From assembly GCF_029784165.1 (NCBI RefSeq), contig NC_073696.1:238498892-238562891 (forward strand): a DNA stretch of 64,000 nucleotides, given 5' to 3'. Source of the DNA: Wyeomyia smithii (taxonomy: Eukaryota; Arthropoda; Insecta; Diptera; Culicidae). Within the stretch, counting starts at the first letter, position 1. The number at the start of each line of letters is the position of its first letter. Shown here piece by piece: positions 21,691 through 31,700 of this stretch. Below the pieces are notes generated by a model, which was not told the origin of the DNA, ran no database searches, and saw only the letters and a list, made by a program, of their open reading frames with translations. The position numbers were made by a program, and so were the translations under genes.

Positions 21691-24600
21691 AGCCAGGTAG
21701 TTCTAAGATATTTTCCAAGTGGTTGATAAATTTATCTGTCTTGGGACACTCGTGGTCTAAGAGAGGACATTCTAATTGTTGCAATTTTCAGTAAATAGCT
21801 TTTTTAGCTAGCAATTTTCAGCAAGCTACTAATTCAAAGAAGGCAATAAAATGTTGTTTTACTGTTACCAAACTATAGTCCACCGCCCGCTGTGTGATTT
21901 ATTGCTGTATTTTGTAGTTTAGGTTTTTTTTGTAGTTTAGGTTTTCAGGTCTTTATCAGTCGAATCCGCCGTTAGACTTTCATCACCGCAAATTATGTTC
22001 TGGGTTTTCCATCGTCAGTATTTCTCAATTCATCATTCCATTCCTTAATCGTTAGCTTCGATACCCGAGACTACGAAGCGTATCGCACTATTCAAAAATA
22101 AACTGCTCTCCCCCCACTATTCCGATCCATACAGTAAAAAGCCGACGAACGGAAAAGCAACTCGAACGGAAGTTGCCGACACCCCGCTTCCGGGAAACCG
22201 CGCCGTAGTCTCACTAGGTACTGCCGGGGAACCTTACAACAACAGCAGCCCGGTCGTTGACGGCGGTGACGGACAAGTCTTTCTTCGACTTTGTTTTCGC
22301 GCCTACAAGCTCCTCCCGGGATAGCCTAGAGCGTCTGGCTGTCTGTCTGCCGGTTGGTTTGCCATTTTGCAAAACAGCACAGCAACGCGAGCGCAATATG
22401 TATGAGCTGTGTCTCTGCATAGCTATTATACGCACCCGTATCCGATGAAATGAAAGCTTTTCTGCTTCCGCTGCTTGGCGGCATTTGCATCCGGAAACCA
22501 GTCGGTACGTACGTACCAGCCTGAGTCCGGTCCCGCTGCGTTGCATTTACAGCGCGAAGAAATGCTGATTGTGTTTGGTATGGCGTTTCAGCCCCAAACC
22601 GAGAACGGAAATCTGCCGGTAACTGATACTTTTTTAATTTGCAAGTTGGCAACAAAATCATACTGCGGTTCTGGCGAATTTCTGCGGTTATTTAATAAGT
22701 TAGTATTCTACTACACTGACACAATACTTACTTTGATGCTTTTTCTAACGAATAGTCGACCGAATATAAATTCATTTATTTCATTCAACTGTGTCAAGTA
22801 TCGTAGCAACGTCAAATGATACAAAATATTCGGATAATTTAATGAAACTGAAACACGTCCGTCTAACTTTTCCGTCCAGGCCCATCGAGTTCGGAATGAT
22901 TCAAATTAAAAACAATGAGAATCGTTTTTCATCATTGAACACAATAATGGTTGGGATTAATTTGAATTAAAAAATCCTCCTCGCTTTTTTGCTGCTCAAT
23001 GATTCAATGTACTTTTTTAAGCGGCTCTTGCAACCGAAACCAATTGTTAATCAAAACACAAAGGCACCCCGAAATCCGATCCTTTTTGGTAATCCTTCCT
23101 GGTTTACCCCGATGACGCTTTCAACCGACATAACAATGGAATTGGATGACCAGCCTCCGTACTTAGCGTCAGCTTTGTTGCTCGTGTGCCTGAGATTGAA
23201 TTATCAATTTGAAAACAGTACCATTTTCGACAGCCGGAAAGGCTCCGCCTTCGGCTGATTTTGCTGCGAAGTTCTATCTTTCGGTTCACCCACAAAGACC
23301 TTGCAGCGGGCAATCGTCCAGAGCACAAAGCACAAAACGGCAGTTTCTCCAGCCGGTCCTAAGTTTTCCGGCCTTCGTCGTACCAGAAGGGGTCCACCGG
23401 AGCTGCCAGTTTTTACCGGGTTGAGCAGCCTATTTTCTTGAACAAAGCAGGCATCACTGAAAAAGAAAAGAATCCATCCCAACAAACCCAAGCATTCACC
23501 ATCTCTTCATCTTTGCCTTCTACTGCTAGGAGCAGCTCAAATCTTTTGTATTTCGGTACGTACACCGACCTCACAACCAGCGGAAACAGTAATGCTCAAG
23601 ACGGCACGGCCATCCCAAGACAGAACCCGCTCTGGCGGAAGCCTGGGCGGATTTATTGTTTTATCATCCGCTATCATCGCTGCTCAGCCGTACTTTCGGT
23701 TTCTGCCAGACCCCAAGCGAAATTCCCCCGTGCCTGCCGTCCTTCCTTTTTCGGTAGCGCAGAGGACGCTGCTCGGTCGAGTGAAATTAACATAGTTTTG
23801 TTTTATGTTTATGATTAATATTTATTCAGTTCCTCTTATTCCTGGTGAAGCAGCCTCATTGTCGCGCGTGTTGTTAGTAGTCCTGCAAAACGAGGATTAT
23901 CAGTGTTTTACCACGCTGAAAAGGGTACGACAGTGTTGCGGGACCTTGTCCCGAGAACAAAGGAAACTTAATTTATGAATTTAAAGGTGTAGTACGGGTT
24001 TCTAAACAAGATTGATTTACGGCAAAAGATTTTCTTCCAGGTTAGCTCCGGTGCGGAAGTATTAGATCAGAAACAACAGTCGAAGTGTTTTTGGGAATCC
24101 ACATACTTGGGCATCTTTTTGATTTTACTTGCATTTTACATCGATGATGATTTTTTTTCCAGATATCAAAACGTTGTTTGATGTGCTTTGCAAAACTAAA
24201 CTGTTGTGAGTGGTTCGCATTCGAGGTTGCGTATACAAGTGTAGTATCTGCTGCAAGCTTGTATGCAATCAGCTACGATGTGTATTCAACAAGCGTCAAC
24301 TCTTGCGCCTTCATACTTGAAATGAATTTCTCGCACACAGCCTTATTTCTGATGATTAGGATGGCACCACTTAAAGACAAACAGACATTGACGATTCTCA
24401 CGATTTCAAGGTGTTCAAGCATGAAAAGATATGTTCTGTTCATTTCATGGATTCTATGAAATATTCCTATGGCGAGGGAAGATTCGGTAATATTGTCAGT
24501 TTTGGGCAATACTGGCTCAACTCAAAATTTTGCATGATAGAAAACGATGTCAAATGATGTTAAATTTTATCCCACAAAGCCACATTTCAAGGAAAATCTA

Positions 24601-25249
24601 GAGTAACAATTCAAACTTTTGTAAATTTATAGTGTGGTATCTATGTGAATCTATTTGGTTTCATCGTGAATTTTTTTAATTACCTGTTTTTTATTGATAA
24701 ACAAATCTAAGTAATAATAGAAAAAACTTGAAGAATCGCCTTATAAGCGATTTTTAAACATACAAATCTTCACTGAGAAATTCCCTTCAAACTTAATAGG
24801 AGCTCTGCCACAGTTTTTCGGTAGTTATTTTTAAGACAGATCTATCTACTCTGAAAACCATTCTATCTTATAGAAGAGAACACAGCAGAAGTCTCTAAAA
24901 TAAGCAAACATTTCTAAAATAAACAACATAAATGCCAGTAGGTTAAAGTAACGTGAGAACAAGGGGATCGTTCAGGTGAAAATTCAATAAAAACCTATCC
25001 AATATTTTTTATTTTTGCCTTATTATACGCTTGTATAAGATAATAAATAATAAATAAAAATGAACGAAAAATCAAATGCATAATTGTCATAGTTGTGATA
25101 CCTAAAAGCAATAATTTTTTAGCTTTTTTCGTTTTAACGTCGACGTTTTATATTTTTCTATGACTGATTTCAGTTTTTTTTTATATTATTTTTGTGTTGA
25201 AAAGTAACTGTTACAGTCCAAATAAAATACGAGAGCAACTATTCTTCTT
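21691..25249. other. Unassigned region with GC-richer island (22,100-23,800)
   Basis: 22,100-23,800 is noticeably GC-richer than its surroundings and carries many overlapping open frames of 60-126 codons on both strands, none with a recognisable motif. It could be the regulatory or untranslated part of an unseen gene, or simply old single-copy DNA. 23,800-24,150 and 24,560-25,249 are AT-rich with nothing recognised. A weak coding-like minus-strand stretch at 24,170-24,509 is listed separately. Confidence 0.4.
24170..24509 (-). pseudogene. Possible decayed coding fragment, family unknown
   Basis: The minus strand is open from 24509 to 24273 (78 codons). Past one TAG at the end it continues open in the same frame for about 33 more codons to near 24170, so only one stop occurs in ~110 codons. 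The residue composition is protein-like (EMNRTYLFMLEHLEIVRIVN, then a hydrophobic SLSGAILII stretch). I do not recognise the family. The opposite strand is also open over most of this span, so chance openness is quite possible. Confidence 0.25.
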
Positions 25250-25779
25250 GGAGCTCCGTAGCCGCATGGTTACAGAGTCCGCTTCAATAAGCGGGTGGTC
25301 GTGGATTCGGATCTTGGTACAACCAGACCATTTGGTTGTCAAAGGACAGGTCAAACATGGGTTTGTTCTCAGGCTCTCCACTACATACTCTTCCTTCAAG
25401 TTGAATTCTACAGTAACCCTGCTAACTTTTATCCTAACGAAAAAGAGTCCCTCTTATAATAAAACTGGTCTGAGTAACGCATAATAGTCCATTTCAGGGA
25501 TATGTAATTATGGCGCGGTCTTGGCTGGAGGAACGAGGTTTCGATAAGAATCTTTTCCCTTGACAAAATATTAGTCCTACTTATAATAAAACTGATCAGA
25601 GGTGAAGCATTCAGTGCCTCTTCAGGGAATTGTGATTGAGGTTTCGATAAGGCTCCTTCCTCTTAACATAATAAGTCCCCCTAGAATTACCCTGGCCAGA
25701 GAGGAAGTCTCAATCCATGACATTGTAATTTGGTGATATTGATAGGATAGAAATACTCTTGGTATAGTAGAGCAGTAAG
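25250..25779 (+). mobile_element. tRNA-derived SINE family A, 5' part, split by the gypsy element
   Basis: Starts GGAGCTCCGTAGCCGCATGG with a box-A-like TAGCCGCATGGTTA and a weak B box near 25305. The family-A body follows. The body segment (ending GAACGAGGTTTCGATAAG or similar) is present about three times, near 25430-25550, 25555-25655 and 25655-25783. The copy is therefore internally expanded compared with 18060-18373 and 56011-56493. It breaks off at CTTG (25780-25783), where the gypsy LTR begins, and resumes at 37361. Confidence 0.75.
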
Positions 25780-25783
25780 CTTG
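25780..25783. repeat. Target site duplication of gypsy element (left)
   Basis: CTTG directly before the 5' LTR, matching 37361-37364 directly after the 3' LTR. A 4 bp duplication is usual for Ty3/gypsy integrases. Confidence 0.92.
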
Positions 25784-26316
25784 TGTGACGTCACACCCTG
25801 CGAAGAACCAATGCTCCGTCACGAGCCTTATAATTAAAGTTTAATTTTGTTCCTAGGAGGGCATAGCCTTCTGCTATGCTTTAGTCAGGCGAAACATTTG
25901 GTTCCCTTGACAGAGGACCGCGAACGTCTCTGTCAACATACTATGTATCAACAGATTATGCCACAGGTGGCAAAGAACTTCGCGCAGCCTTCTGCTGTGC
26001 TACAGGCAAACAAACTCGAATAAAATAAACAAGTTTTGTGTTATAAACAAAACAGAAGTCGCCGGTTCAACGGTGTTGATGCTCTCGCATGCGTTCTATC
26101 GTACATGCGGTACTAGATTATAGGTTAAGAGATTAGTAAGGTAAACAGAGAGTGGAGAAAGTCTCTCTCTCTGAGTTACCGGTAGGGTATATTTAAGTAG
26201 TGATGTACGAAAATAAAGTTAGTTAGTCCACCGTTATCTTGTGTATTAATTCCGCGCCAAAGGCGCGTACAGGGATATCTAGTAGAAGAATTCCCTGGTA
26301 GGTTATAACCTACACA
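25784..26316 (+). repeat. 5' LTR (533 bp)
   Basis: Begins TGTGACGTCAC and ends AACCTACACA (TG...CA). It differs from the 3' LTR only at 26087 as far as I can see. It includes two hairpins, TTGACAGAG/CTCTGTCAA at 25907-25936 and CGCGCC-AAA-GGCGCG at 26253-26267. A short word AGCCTTCTGCT.TGCT occurs twice (near 25866 and 25987). A TATA-like word is at 26189 and an AATAAA at 26212-26217. Confidence 0.97.
26189..26217 (+). promoter_or_regulatory. Putative LTR promoter TATA box and polyadenylation signal
   Basis: TATATTTAAG at 26189-26198 is the best TATA-like word in the LTR, and AATAAA lies at 26212-26217. In the 3' LTR the same AATAAA is at 37256-37261 and could direct 3' end formation. Positions are sequence-based guesses; the transcription start was not determined. 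Confidence 0.5.
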
Positions 26317-26318
26317 TC

Positions 26319-26331
26319 TGGTGACAGCGCG
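26319..26331 (+). promoter_or_regulatory. Putative primer-binding site
   Basis: TGGTGACAGCGCG begins two bases after the 5' LTR end. A leading TGG is expected for pairing with the CCA end of a tRNA primer. I could not assign the tRNA: the sequence does not match the lysine, arginine or proline primers I know well. Confidence 0.65.
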
Positions 26332-26921
26332 TGGTCTTTTCCGCGCCATTAAATCTTTTCTTTAATCGGACGTATCTCGGAAGTCAGACGCGGTCGTAAA
26401 CTCGGTCGTAGTAATCACGCTAAGGGAGCAAAAAGAAAAAGTAGTGGTTTAAATATCTGTGGTTCAGTGAAAAATGAAATAGTTTTTCGGAGTTTTAATC
26501 CAAGTAGTGCTCGCGGAGGAAAAAGAGTGTGTTATTTAAAGAAAAAAAAAAAGGAAAAAAAAAGAGAACTGAAGAAAAAGTACTTAACGATTTATCGAGG
26601 TCAGCAGCTTGGAAAGTAGTGCTGCTAGTGAAAGAGAAAAAAAAAAAAAGAGAAACGAAAATCGAGAAAAGACGTTGACAAAAAGTGTTCTCTTTTCTCG
26701 CTTTTTGCATGGAAGTGAACTGAGTTGGTGGCAAACCCAAGCGAGTGACATTCGTATGCGGGGAAAAGGTGCTGTGTTTTGCTGCTGAAGACGACTTGTA
26801 AAGTGCGATCGTTTTTTTTTTCATGTAAGTGTCAGTTTCGACGTTGGCAGATATTCGATATAGTGAATTGTCGTATTAAGAAGGTGCCGAAGTTACGTAG
26901 TGGAAATTGAAGTCAACAACG

Positions 26922-26956
26922 ATGACCGGCCCTGTGTCAAGGATACTCGGGTGAGT
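26922..26956 (+). promoter_or_regulatory. Possible splice donor after a short leader ATG
   Basis: An ATG at 26922 opens a frame that would end in TGA one codon past a strong donor-like junction, CTCGG|GTGAGT (GT at 26951). If used, the donor would join a short leader peptide to a downstream exon, as subgenomic RNAs of some gypsy elements do. No matching acceptor was identified. Confidence 0.3.
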
Positions 26957-27026
26957 GAGTCATTTCCTTTTTTATTATGCGGCATATTGCAAAAACAGAA
27001 TAGGTGTTAGAAGGTTATGACCATAA

Positions 27027-27470
27027 ATGTCAAGATTAAATGAGCTTAAGGATTATGTCTACCAGGAGTACCATAATCTGAGCAATAACATAAACAGGCC
27101 GAGAACGCGGGCGGCAGTCGCTAATAGAAGAAAATTATTAAGCGACGCCTTAAACGACTTTTCGGAAATTTTAAAAGAGTATGAAAATTCGAATTTAACG
27201 CCAGAACATTGGAATAGATTAACAGATCAGTACACACTCGTTCAATCGAAAGTGTGTCTGGCATTGAAAATCCTAAATAACTCGGCGATTGTTCCTGAGC
27301 CAAACAGAAATAGAAGATTATCAGAAAATTGTCTTGAGTTTGAGACATCAGATCTTGCAGAAGTTCAGTCGGCGAACTTAGAGCGATCGGTGATTTTTGA
27401 AGATCCCCCGCTTTCATCGACCCTTGTAGAAACTCAGAAATCAAGGGGTGAGAAGCACACAGTGAATTAA
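27027..27470 (+). CDS. Leader ORF of the gypsy element, 147 aa, function unknown
   Basis: A 147-codon frame between the primer-binding region and gag-pol. The protein is charged and probably largely helical (segments LNELKDYVYQEYHNLSN and RRKLLSDALNDFSEILKEYE), with an acidic, Ser/Glu-rich C-terminal third. There is no signal peptide, membrane segment, zinc finger or recognised domain. Since the LTRs are nearly identical, an intact ORF here may be functional, but lack of decay in a young insertion is weak evidence by itself. It is separated from gag-pol by ~1.28 kb of non-coding leader, so translation of the big ORF would need splicing, reinitiation or an internal entry. It might be an accessory or nucleocapsid-like protein. 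Confidence 0.6.
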   Translation: MSRLNELKDYVYQEYHNLSNNINRPRTRAAVANRRKLLSDALNDFSEILKEYENSNLTPEHWNRLTDQYTLVQSKVCLALKILNNSAIVPEPNRNRRLSENCLEFETSDLAEVQSANLERSVIFEDPPLSSTLVETQKSRGEKHTVN

Positions 27471-28749
27471 CATCTATTGAATTTTTTTTTTTAAACTGAT
27501 AGAACAAAAAATTACCAAATGTAAAACCATTTAGGAGCTATTGACGATAGAAGAGAACGACGGAGAGATACAAATGACCTTGGAGACTACATTAGGCGAA
27601 CTACAATCGTAACAATTCTTCAGTGGTTCGTAATAATAACGATTTACAGGTTATCACATCTACTTGGGTCGAGAGGCCAATTTGTGTAAACAATCAATTC
27701 GCGCCGCTACTGCGCGGTTGATTTTATTTCTGAAACGGCAAGCAATAAAACTCTCGGCACGACAAGTGCACGCAAGCGATTTTCGTTCATTTGCCCAACA
27801 AAATAATTAAAGTGGCAGAGCGGGAAGCAAACGGGCGATAACACCGCTAGCATATCGAATTTAAGAACGCAAACAGATACTCGCAGAGCTGCGCACATTG
27901 AAATCACCTTAATTATTCTAAGAGAGAATTTTAGCACACGGGTGGCTACGTTATCGTTAGCAAATATAAAAAGGGTAAAGTCGCATTTCATTAATGTCCA
28001 ATGAAGAGCGTGAGAGCGGTAACTACGAATTGCGCGCTCACACGTTGCATACAAAAGTTAGTCAGTTGTACTAATTGTCGGGTACGCTGTCTCTGTTTAT
28101 GAATTTTGCAGTGTTATTGCGATCAGCTGTGCCAGCCACGGCCAAGGTCGTATTTTGTAAGCATCAATTTTAATGGCCAATGGTAAGAACGTTTTGCTAC
28201 CATACATGGCTTACCAGTAGCGGTGAATTGCTAAGAGGGTAAAAAAAATGGATACATCTATAAGCGCAACGCGCGCAGCGATGGTGACATATCCACCGGA
28301 AGAGTAAATAGTAACCGACGGCAGAGATATATAATGTTGGAAGTTTACGTTAAAATATTATTTCATGAATAAGGAATGGCACCTTACGCCATCTAATGTA
28401 AACATTTACAATCTTTGATTAATTTAATTACACTAAATAGAAATGATTTTTTTTTTAAAATAACCATTTAATTACTATGAAAACCTAAAGTTATTTATTT
28501 AATTAATGAAGATAAACGTTGAACCGTTGACACTAAATGGTTCGAAACTTGGTGTTCAGATTTTTTGATGGCGCGACGAAGAAATTAGAGTCGGTCACAC
28601 TACGTTATCACATCTGGTCAACAGAATCGTTAGTGATACCTAGAAAAAAAAAAGAAGAAGGCTACATAAGCCTTATATAGTCTTATAGTATTTAGTCCGC
28701 AGTACCTTTTATTGTTTTTATGAAATATATATAAAATTTTATATTTATA
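27471..28749 (+). other. Long untranslated leader between the small ORF and gag-pol
   Basis: About 1.28 kb inside the gypsy element, AT-rich with many upstream ATGs and no long frame. It ends in a very AT-rich stretch just before the gag-pol ATG at 28750. A minus-strand frame at 27707-28054 (115 codons) has no recognised motif. It may hold packaging or translation-control signals, but nothing specific was identified. Confidence 0.6.
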
Positions 28750-31700
28750 ATGGAGTACACGTTCCCAAAAGCAGATGCCATGCAGTGCATCCCAGAATTT
28801 GATGGATCGCTAGACGAACTAGAAGCGTTCGTTTATCATATCGAGCATTTTGCTCGGGAGATACCAGAAGGAGTATCACACGCTCCACTGGTTTACATTG
28901 TTCTATTAAAACTAAAAGGCAGAGCTGCTGCCGCAATACATCGAATTAACGCAAATGCTTGGCCACAGGTTAAGCAGAATTTATTAAAGGAATTTGGGGA
29001 TATTATACGCATCGAGGCAGTTATAAATCAAGTAGAAACATTGAAACAGGAAGCGAATGAGACCTTTCCTGATTATAAAAAGAGGATATTGAAAATTAAG
29101 GAGCAAATCGACTCCTACGAAACTAATTGTACGAAGTCATGCATGATAGTTAGTCTTCGATTACACTTTATGGCGGGTTTGTGTGACACCGCATTGAAAG
29201 AAGCTGCTCAAGGTAAACGAGCATTTAAGTTAGAAGAGCTGCTAGACGACTTAGAGGATTACTACCATGAGCGTAATCATATCTCGGAAGTAGAAAATAG
29301 AATTCAGGGCCTAGAATTGGTCGAAAGACAGCGCGATGCACTTAGACAATTTAATAGTAGCAGAAATATTTTTACAATTAATCACAAAGACGCTGATTAT
29401 AGGAACAGCCGTCTTGGAAGAAATGAAGATTATAATTACAAAAATAGAGATAGAATAATTTACAAGCAAAACAATTATAACAATATATGTGGATCTAGCG
29501 ACGGTAATCGATCCAAATACAATTATCGCACAGCGCGATCATACCGACGGAGCCAAGGGAACTACGCCCATGGTTGGAAATATAATTATTATGGTCAAAA
29601 TGGACCAACTGATAAGAGGTACAGGAATTCGTATACCCGGATGCCTCAGAAAATGCTTATGGTAGCCAACATTAATGAAAGAAGTAATAATTCGCAAAAA
29701 GAAGGTATTTTGGATCCTGTTGCACAGGAATATTTTAACGAGGATTTAGCAGAAATTTGCGAAGATGTTGACTGGCGGAGATGTACCGATGAGCCCAGCA
29801 ATATAGAAATAGCCGATTGGAGGACCGCATGCAATCACATAAGAGACAACAGTGCTTGTGTGGCTAAGCGAGTATATTACGATGTCAGAGGGCACTTAAT
29901 GTTAACCCTACTGGCTAAGCAGAATGTCAAATTTACGTTGAACCTGATCTTAGATACAGGTGCATGTGCGAATATAATTAATGCACGCATTGTGAATCTT
30001 TTGAATGTACCGGTAAATACACAGGATGTAACCACTTTTGGAGGTATCGGCCAAGACATTGTGCGAACCTCAGGTACAATTATGTTGGATTTAATAGTCG
30101 GAGACTTTTTGATCCCGACGCAATTTCATATATTAGAAAATTTGCCAAGCGACGGATTAATCGGAGCAGAATTCTTAAAGAAGCATACGCTTCAAATAGG
30201 AAATAATTTTGATTACATAGTGTTCAAAAAACACGGAAACAGAAGTCCGGACGACTTGAGTCCGTGGAGTATGCCCAAAGACGAAGTCCTTAGTCGACTT
30301 GTTTATGTGGCAGCCAGAAATAGAGTTATGGTGCAGAACGAGTTGCGAGATACTAGCAACACAGCCCGCAATGAGGCTGACGTAGACAAAAACGAAATAA
30401 ATAGAGAGCACCAAACATATCGAAATGAAGAGCCGAAGAACAATTTTCTTGACTCGAAGAATACTATAATGACCGAGTTAGATCTTAACTCTAGGCTAGA
30501 TTATGACCTATTAGAACATAAACTAACACCAGAGTCAAAAGGAAATGCAAGAATTGAAAAACTACGGCAAGTGCTGAATTTGGCGCACTTGCCTGATAGA
30601 GAATTCAGGACAGTGAAGAATATAGTTGAAAGCTATGCAGATATTTTCTTTTTCGAAGGCGACAGGTTAACCACTACTGACGCCGCCGTACACACGATAG
30701 AAACTTCATCGGAGGTGCCTATCAATAAGCGGCAATATAGATTTCCGGAGGCCACGAAACGGCACATTAATAAGGAAATCGATGAAATGAGGGCGCAGGG
30801 TATTATTAGACCCAGCACTAGTCCCTGGAATGCACCGGTGTTATGTGTACCAAAGAAACCGGATGCTGACGGAAATAAAAGATACAGAATTGTGGTAGAC
30901 TTTAGATCATTGAACGAAGTTACCAAGCCGTTTGTATACCCAATACCTCTTATAAATGAGATATTGGATAATGTTGGAGGAGCAAAATATTTCTCCTCAA
31001 TTGATTTAAAATCGGGGTTCTATCAAGTCCCGATAGACCGCCGAGATGCGGCTAAGACGGCGTTTTCCACTCCCAAAGGCCACTTCGAATTTACACGGAT
31101 GCCGATGGGGTTAAAGAACCGCCCCTCAACATTCCAAAAACTTATGAATACTGTTCTCTTTGAGATAGGGGACGTGAAAGCTTTTGTCTACCTCGATGAC
31201 ATTATAGTTTTCGGTGACACTATCACCGACCATAATGATAACTTGCGAAAAGTATTACAAGCTTTGCGCAAACATAACTTAAAAATAGAACCATCAAAGT
31301 GTCAGTTTTTGAAAAAGGAACTGGAGTATTTGGGTCATGTCGTTAATGAAGAAGGCATAAAACCCACCAATGCAAATATTAAGGCCATTCAAAGCCTTAA
31401 GCCACCCACAGACGTAAAAGGTATAAGGTCATTTCTGGGAACAGTAAATTTTTACGGGAAGTTTATCCCCAACATCGCGGAGAAGCGCAAGCCGCTGAAT
31501 GATTTGTTGAAGAAAGACGCTAAATTTGTGTGGGGAAAAGAATGTCAGGAAGCGTTCGAATTCCTTAGAAACGCGCTGATTACAGAGCCAGTTTTAGTCC
31601 GGCCAGATTATCAAGACACTTTCGTTATTACGACAGACGCTAGCAATTATGCTATTGGAGCCGTCCTGTCGAATGAAAAATCCATGCACCGGCCGATCGC

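Noticed and set aside
22214..22661. Overlapping arginine-rich minus-strand frames as a promoter-proximal gene
   Set aside because: Two minus frames and one plus frame are open over the same GC-rich patch. No frame has family motifs, so chance openness is the simpler reading.
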